Part shown: piece by piece, positions 7,029-9,963 of the stretch
Layout of the letters: each line of letters opens with the position of its first letter
Numbering within the stretch: position 1 is the stretch's first letter
The notes under the pieces: generated by a model
Seen by the model: only the letters and a program-made list of their open reading frames with translations
Told to the model about the DNA's origin: nothing
The model's database searches: none
Made by a program: the position numbers and the translations under genes
NCBI GenBank assembly: GCA_948875265.1
Contig: CAQRYF010000062.1
Coordinates: forward strand, 1-9,963
Length of the DNA: 9,963 nt
Source of the DNA: an uncultured Clostridia bacterium
Lineage (GTDB): Bacteria > Bacillota > Clostridia > TANB77 > CAG-508
Direction: 5' to 3'

Positions 7029-7451
7029 CTACAGAATTAACTGAGGATGATGTCCTTTAACCTCTGAAACTGAAATTTCATTACTCCAATAATCTATTAT
7101 CATTTCGTAATGACCAAGTGGAGCTATATCCATTTTTAAATCTTTAAAAATATCCACCAGTGTTTCATTATCTAGGTTAATTGTCCAAATGATATAAAGA
7201 CCAGATTTTCTTAAATTACCAGAAATTTTTCTATTTAGTAATATAAGAAGTTTGTCAATTTCATCTGAATTGTATCCACTATCAATTAACTTTTCTTTAA
7301 ATATATTTAAAGACCGATTAACAAGACGAGAAATCTTGTTATTATTCATTTTTGGTTTTCCCTTAATTGGTACTGGATTTGTTAATTTTTTGGTAGTTTG
7401 TTTTTTTACTGTCTTAGGTGCTAGATTAAAAAAGTCATCTCCTATTATCAT
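7029..7451 (-). CDS. Protein of unknown function, leftward
   Basis: I do not recognise this 140-residue protein. Residues 1-40 are basic and low in complexity (KTVKKQTTKK, PIKGKPK) and look like a flexible linker behind a short MIIGDDFFNL start. Residues 40-80 are probably helical (SLNIFKEKLIDSGYNSDEIDKLL). The remainder is a compact, more beta-rich part with GLYIIWTINLDNETL and GHYEMIIDYW. No membrane segment or known catalytic motif is evident. The ribosome binding site AAAGGAGGA (plus 7458-7466) is excellent, and a leftward promoter precedes it. In its leader, GCTTATAAGC (7474-7483) is a perfect palindrome that could be an operator or part of a small hairpin. The gene contains one of the few in-frame CGG codons of the window (plus 7314-7316). 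Confidence 0.8.
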   Translation of the reverse strand: MIIGDDFFNLAPKTVKKQTTKKLTNPVPIKGKPKMNNNKISRLVNRSLNIFKEKLIDSGYNSDEIDKLLILLNRKISGNLRKSGLYIIWTINLDNETLVDIFKDLKMDIAPLGHYEMIIDYWSNEISVSEVKGHHPQLIL

Positions 7452-7513
7452 GTTTTATCCTCCTTTGTTTTTTGCTTATAAGCTAAGCTTTTTTGCAGCA
7501 TAACGCTAAATTA

Positions 7514-7542
7514 ATTATAACATAGATTACATAAAAAAGCAA
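7514..7542 (-). promoter_or_regulatory. Leftward promoter of the unknown 140-residue gene
   Basis: On the minus strand, TTGCTT (plus 7537-7542), a 17-base spacer and TATAAT (plus 7514-7519) with a TG extension form a good sigma-A promoter. Its -35 box lies within the inverted repeat AGCAAAA/TTTTGCT (7538-7544 and 7557-7563), which sits between this promoter and the rightward one at 7570. A shared regulator site is possible. Confidence 0.65.
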
Positions 7543-7569
7543 AAAGGCGAAAAAACTTTTGCTGAAACA

Positions 7570-7598
7570 TTGCAAAAAAAAATAATTTGTAGTAAAAT
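7570..7598 (+). promoter_or_regulatory. Rightward promoter of the small hydrophobic peptide gene
   Basis: TTGCAA (7570-7575), a 17-base spacer and TAAAAT (7593-7598) predict a start near 7605-7607, at the first bases of AGGTAATAAGG. The leader is then about 68 bases long. Confidence 0.68.
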
Positions 7599-7636
7599 AG
7601 TTTCCAAGGTAATAAGGTGATTTCAGAAATGTGGTG

Positions 7637-7668
7637 CCATCTTCTCTATACATATGATAAGGAGGTGG
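7637..7668 (+). promoter_or_regulatory. Hairpin sequestering the toxin ribosome binding site
   Basis: CCATCTTCT (7637-7645) can pair along its whole length with AGGAGGTGG (7660-7668), with two G-U pairs and a 14-base loop. This buries the very strong Shine-Dalgarno AAGGAGGTGG (7659-7668) that lies five bases before the ATG. Burying the ribosome binding site in the 5' leader is a known feature of type I toxin mRNAs such as Fst and BsrG. Confidence 0.6.
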
Positions 7669-7673
7669 TTTGT

Positions 7674-7778
7674 ATGGTTAATATAATAATAAATCTGTTA
7701 ATATTGTCATTTATAATTAATATATTATTTTTAATCTGCATTCTTACCTTAATTGTATTTATACTATTAAGTAAGTAA
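7674..7778 (+). CDS. 34-residue hydrophobic peptide, candidate type I toxin
   Basis: This short gene encodes a 34-residue peptide made almost only of Ile, Leu, Val and Phe. The exceptions are Asn at 3, 7 and 16, Ser 12 and 33, Cys 22, Thr 25 and the single charged residue Lys 34. It should form one long membrane helix. The optimal Shine-Dalgarno AAGGAGGTGG, a proper promoter, a structured leader and an antisense unit argue that it is a real gene. Small pore-forming or membrane-disturbing peptides under antisense RNA control are the hallmark of type I toxins. It lacks the charged C-terminal tail of Fst and the Lys-rich tail of the known Clostridioides difficile toxins, so I cannot place it in a named family. 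It could instead be a regulatory membrane peptide. Confidence 0.68.
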   Translation: MVNIIINLLILSFIINILFLICILTLIVFILLSK

Positions 7779-7779
7779 G

Positions 7780-7814
7780 AAAAAAGCATTTCTGAGTGCC
7801 ATTCAGAAATGCTT
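7780..7814 (-). terminator. Terminator of the antisense RNA, weak on the toxin strand
   Basis: GCATTTCTGA (7786-7795) pairs perfectly with TCAGAAATGC (7803-7812), extended by two A-T pairs, around the 7-base loop GTGCCAT (7796-7802). Read leftward it is followed by TTTTTT (plus 7780-7785), a proper terminator. Read rightward only TT and then A-rich sequence follow, so toxin transcripts may read through toward the nuclease gene. Confidence 0.85.
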
Positions 7815-7873
7815 AAATATATTTAACGTTTATAAGATGGTAATCACATTGCAAGTGACTAGCCTTATTACCT
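7780..7873 (-). ncRNA. Candidate antisense RNA (antitoxin) of the hydrophobic peptide gene
   Basis: A leftward promoter predicts a start at about 7873 and a strong terminator ends the RNA near 7780, giving about 94 nt. Its 5' part can fold by pairing GGTAAT with ATTACC and CAC with GTG. Its 3' hairpin has the loop ATGGCAC, which is the exact complement of the toxin leader GTGCCAT (7634-7640). The RNA is fully complementary to the 3' part of any toxin transcript that covers this stretch. It also carries CCAUCUU, which could pair with the toxin Shine-Dalgarno GGAGGUGG. I see no open reading frame with a ribosome binding site in it. Its role as antitoxin is inferred from layout, not shown. Confidence 0.6.
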
Positions 7874-7878
7874 ATAAA
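7849..7878 (+). promoter_or_regulatory. Possible promoter of the yhaO-yhaN operon
   Basis: TTGCAA (7849-7854), an 18-base spacer and TATAAA (7873-7878) form a plausible rightward promoter that starts near 7885. It overlaps the start of the antisense RNA and faces the antisense promoter, so the two may interfere. Read-through from the toxin promoter is the alternative source of nuclease mRNA. Confidence 0.42.
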
Positions 7879-7879
7879 T

Positions 7880-7909
7880 ATTATAACACAATAGGGTATT
7901 ATTTGTAAA
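7880..7909 (-). promoter_or_regulatory. Leftward promoter of the antisense RNA
   Basis: On the minus strand TTTACA (plus 7904-7909), an 18-base spacer and a perfect TATAAT (plus 7880-7885) predict a start near 7873, at the first base of the AGGTAATAAGG copy. It is closer to consensus in its -10 box than the toxin promoter, which fits an antitoxin RNA made in excess. Confidence 0.65.
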
Positions 7910-7929
7910 GTAAAATTAGGAGAATAAAA

Positions 7930-9015
7930 ATGAGATTTGTACATATAGCAGACATGCACTTTGACAGTCCTTTTGTAAATCTTTCTGATAGAGAAACATT
8001 AGGAGATTTAAAAAGATTAGAACAAAGAAAAGTATTAAAAAAAATAATTGAATATATAAAAGAAAATAATATAGAATATTTATTTATTTCTGGTGACTTA
8101 TATGAGCATAAGTATGTAAAGCAAACAACAATTGAATATATAAATAATTTATTTAAAGAAATACCAAAAACTAATATTTTTATTTCACCTGGAAATCATG
8201 ACCCAAATATCAAAAATTCATTCTATAACAAATTTAATTGGAATGAAAATGTTAAAATATTTAAAGATAATATAGAAAAAATCGAAACACCAGAAGTAAA
8301 TATTTATGGATATGGATTTAGTGATTTTTATTGCACAAACTGTGGAATAGAAAATTTAGTAATTGAAAATACTGATAAATTAAATATATTAGTAATACAT
8401 GGAACAATAGATGGAGCAAGCATCGAAGAAAAACAATATAATTCAATGTCAAATAAAATATTAAAAAATAAAGGATTTGACTATATAGCACTTGGACATA
8501 TACATAAGCAAGACTATAATAAATGTGAAAAACAAAATATAGTATATCCAGGTTCAACAGTATCTTTGGGATTTGATGAATTAGGTAAGCATGGAATGAT
8601 AGTTGGAGAATTAAACAAAGAAAAATTAACATTAGAATTTGTACCATTAGATGAAAGTGAATTTATAGAAATTAATATAAATATAACTGAAATCCTATCA
8701 AAAGAAGAATTAATAGAAAAGATAAATGAGCTAAATATAAACAAAAATGAATTTGTTAAAATTATATTAAGTGGAAAAAGAAACTTTGAAATTAATACAT
8801 ACGAATTATATAAATTAATTTTAAACCAAAGAATTATAAAGATAAAAGACAAAACAAAACCAAATTATGATTTAGAAAAAATCACAAACGAAACCACCTT
8901 AAGAGGTCTATTTGCAGAAGAAATGTTAAATAAATTAAAAAAGCAAGATTTAACACAAGACGAAAAAGAAATAATAGAAAAAGCAATAGAAATAGGACTT
9001 GAAGCTTTACAGTAA
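7930..9015 (+). CDS. yhaO: YhaO/SbcD-like DNA repair exonuclease (Mre11-type metallophosphoesterase)
   Basis: Calcineurin-like phosphoesterase of the SbcD/Mre11/YhaO group, which trims DNA ends together with a Rad50/SbcC-like ATPase. The two-metal site is complete: DMH (D8, H10), GDLYEH (D56), GNHD (N89, H90), VIHG (H157) and GHIH (H190, H192). PGSTVSLGFDE, which closes the catalytic domain, lies around 210-220. Residues from about 240 form a charged helical capping and partner-binding region. At 361 residues it resembles YhaO more than the longer sequences around it. The start follows AGGAGA at a normal distance. The partner gene follows after 64 bases, including a hairpin. Confidence 0.9.
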   Translation: MRFVHIADMHFDSPFVNLSDRETLGDLKRLEQRKVLKKIIEYIKENNIEYLFISGDLYEHKYVKQTTIEYINNLFKEIPKTNIFISPGNHDPNIKNSFYNKFNWNENVKIFKDNIEKIETPEVNIYGYGFSDFYCTNCGIENLVIENTDKLNILVIHGTIDGASIEEKQYNSMSNKILKNKGFDYIALGHIHKQDYNKCEKQNIVYPGSTVSLGFDELGKHGMIVGELNKEKLTLEFVPLDESEFIEININITEILSKEELIEKINELNINKNEFVKIILSGKRNFEINTYELYKLILNQRIIKIKDKTKPNYDLEKITNETTLRGLFAEEMLNKLKKQDLTQDEKEIIEKAIEIGLEALQ

Positions 9016-9050
9016 AACATGATTTTAGGGACGGAGGAAAAAATCATGTT
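9016..9050 (+). other. Hairpin between the nuclease and ATPase genes, with a mini-ORF
   Basis: AACATGATTTT (9016-9026) pairs perfectly with AAAATCATGTT (9040-9050) over 11 bp around the loop AGGGACGGAGGAA. It begins at the nuclease stop codon and has no U-tract, so it is not a terminator. The loop shows a Shine-Dalgarno-like GGAGG (9033-9037), followed at 9046 by ATG and a five-codon reading frame (MLDNK, stop at 9061-9063). It may tune expression of the two genes, protect an mRNA end, or be a dispersed repeat. Confidence 0.6.
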
Positions 9051-9079
9051 AGATAATAAATAAAAGAGGAGAAGATTTT

Positions 9080-9963
9080 TTGAAAATAAATAAGTTAAAA
9101 ATAAATTCATATGGAAAATTAAGAGAAAAAGAAATTAATTTAGATAAAAATATTAATATTATATATGGTGAAAATGAATCAGGGAAATCAACATTATTAA
9201 AATTTATAATAAATTCATTTTATGGAATTTCAAAAAATAAAAAGGGAAGGGAATTTTCGGATTTTGATAGATATAATCCATGGAATGCGGAGGATTTTTC
9301 AGGAAAATTGGAATATGAATTGGATAATGAAGAAAAATATGAAGTATATAGAGATTTTAAAAAGAAGAATCCAAAGATATTTAATGAAAATATGGAGGAT
9401 ATATCAAAACAATATAATATTGATAAAAATAAAGGGAATGAATTTTTTTATGAACAGACTAAAGTAGATGAAAACTTGTTTTTATCTACTATTGTAGTAA
9501 ATCAACAAGAAGTGAAGCTGGAAAAGGGAGAACAAAATATATTAATTCAGAAAATTGCAAATCTAGTGGGAACTGGGGATGACAATGTCTCTTTTAAAAA
9601 AGCAATAGATAGAATAAATAAGCGTCAATTGGATGAGATAGGAACTGAAAGATCTAGGGAAAAGCCAATTAATATAATTGGTAAAGAAATTTTAAAATTA
9701 GAAAATGAAAAAGAAGAACTAGAAAAATATGAAGATATAAAATATGAAATAGAGGAAAATAAAAATAATTTAATTCAAGAAATTTTAGAATTAGAAAATG
9801 AAAATAATTTTTTAAAAGAAATAAAAATATTAAATGAGAATGAAAAATTAGAAAATGAAAAAAATATGTCATATTCTGAAATTAGAGTTTTTTTTAAAAC
9901 CAGTGAAGGAAAAAAAATGATCGAAGATGCCTGTGAGGAAAGAATTAATAAGCTCTTACAAGA
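9080..9963 (+). CDS. yhaN: YhaN/SbcC-like ATPase with coiled coil, cut by the window end
   Basis: The first 294 codons of a Rad50/SbcC-type ABC ATPase that should clamp DNA and feed its ends to the preceding nuclease. The N-terminal part has KINKLKINSYGKL (2-14), Walker A GENESGKS (30-37), DFDRYNPWNAEDFSGKLEYE (61-80), which is typical of YhaN, and a Q-loop region IVVNQQEV (138-145). From about residue 190 the sequence turns into Glu/Lys/Leu-rich coiled coil (LENEKEELEKYED and onward), which runs to the edge. Signature motif, Walker B and the second half are outside the window. The start is most likely TTG 9080 after AGAGGAGAAG; the beginning of the domain leaves no room for a start further downstream. 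It forms an operon with the nuclease gene. Confidence 0.88.
   Translation, partial: MKINKLKINSYGKLREKEINLDKNINIIYGENESGKSTLLKFIINSFYGISKNKKGREFSDFDRYNPWNAEDFSGKLEYELDNEEKYEVYRDFKKKNPKIFNENMEDISKQYNIDKNKGNEFFYEQTKVDENLFLSTIVVNQQEVKLEKGEQNILIQKIANLVGTGDDNVSFKKAIDRINKRQLDEIGTERSREKPINIIGKEILKLENEKEELEKYEDIKYEIEENKNNLIQEILELENENNFLKEIKILNENEKLENEKNMSYSEIRVFFKTSEGKKMIEDACEERINKLLQ

Larger units (their letters stand above)
7607..7873. repeat. Inverted repeats enclosing the candidate toxin-antitoxin locus
   Basis: AGGTAATAAGG (7607-7617) recurs exactly as its reverse complement CCTTATTACCT (7863-7873). The likeness continues inward as AATGTG (7628-7633, with 7845-7850 inverted) and CCATCTT (7637-7643, with 7834-7840 inverted), so imperfect inverted repeats of about 37-40 bases bound the locus. 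Both predicted transcripts would begin with the same sequence. A full-length toxin mRNA could fold its 5' end onto its 3' part over 11 bp, as known for hok-type and some other type I toxin mRNAs. I see no target-site duplication, but a miniature transposon cannot be excluded. Confidence 0.75.

Noticed and set aside
7252..7503. Rightward 83-residue frame opposite the unknown leftward gene
   Set aside because: No ribosome binding site or promoter; the leftward frame has both, and this one reads as its complement.
7674..7778. Assignment of the hydrophobic peptide to the Fst family
   Set aside because: The layout is similar, but the peptide lacks the charged C-terminal tail and the proline-containing core of Fst-like toxins.
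7600..7900. T-box or other riboswitch upstream of yhaO
   Set aside because: No T-box sequence, no specifier loop and no known aptamer core; the structure is better explained by a small peptide gene and a facing RNA.
9222..9467. Rightward 81-residue frame inside the YhaN-like gene
   Set aside because: It is in another frame of a clear ATPase gene that continues unbroken from 9080 to the window end.
1..9963. CRISPR array, tRNA, rRNA or insertion sequence
   Set aside because: No regularly spaced repeats, cloverleaf, rRNA segment or transposase was found.

Overview
The window is very AT-rich DNA from a low-GC Gram-positive bacterium. It carries a clostridial-type alpha/beta small acid-soluble spore protein, murF and ddl for peptidoglycan precursors, strong AAGGAGG-type ribosome binding sites and simple hairpin-plus-U-tract terminators. 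This points to an endospore-forming member of the Clostridia; I cannot name a genus.

Left part (1-3983): the control region of a leftward gene lies off the window edge. Then come a spore-protein gene with its own terminator, a murF-ddl operon behind a TTGCAA-N17-TATAAT promoter and closed by a perfect terminator, and a J-domain co-chaperone behind an extended -10 promoter.

Middle (4004-7451): a consensus TTGACA-N17-TATAAT promoter drives two small genes of unknown function and a VirD4/TraG-type (T4SS coupling protein) ATPase. The ATPase is split by one extra C at about 5391, exactly inside Walker A; removing it restores VVGGSGSGKS. No relaxase or mating-pair gene is present. A long hairpin separates this operon from a convergent leftward gene of unknown function.

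Right part (7452-9963): 478 bases without a previously listed gene hold what I consider the most interesting item, a candidate type I toxin-antitoxin locus. It has a 34-residue, almost purely hydrophobic peptide gene with a strong but sequestered ribosome binding site and two facing promoters. An antisense RNA of about 94 nt ends in a good terminator, and the terminator loop GTGCCAT is repeated exactly in the toxin leader. The 5' ends of both transcripts carry the same AGGTAATAAGG...AATGTG...CCATCTT module. It sits directly upstream of a YhaO/SbcD-type nuclease and a YhaN/SbcC-type ATPase (cut by the window end), which should work together on DNA ends.
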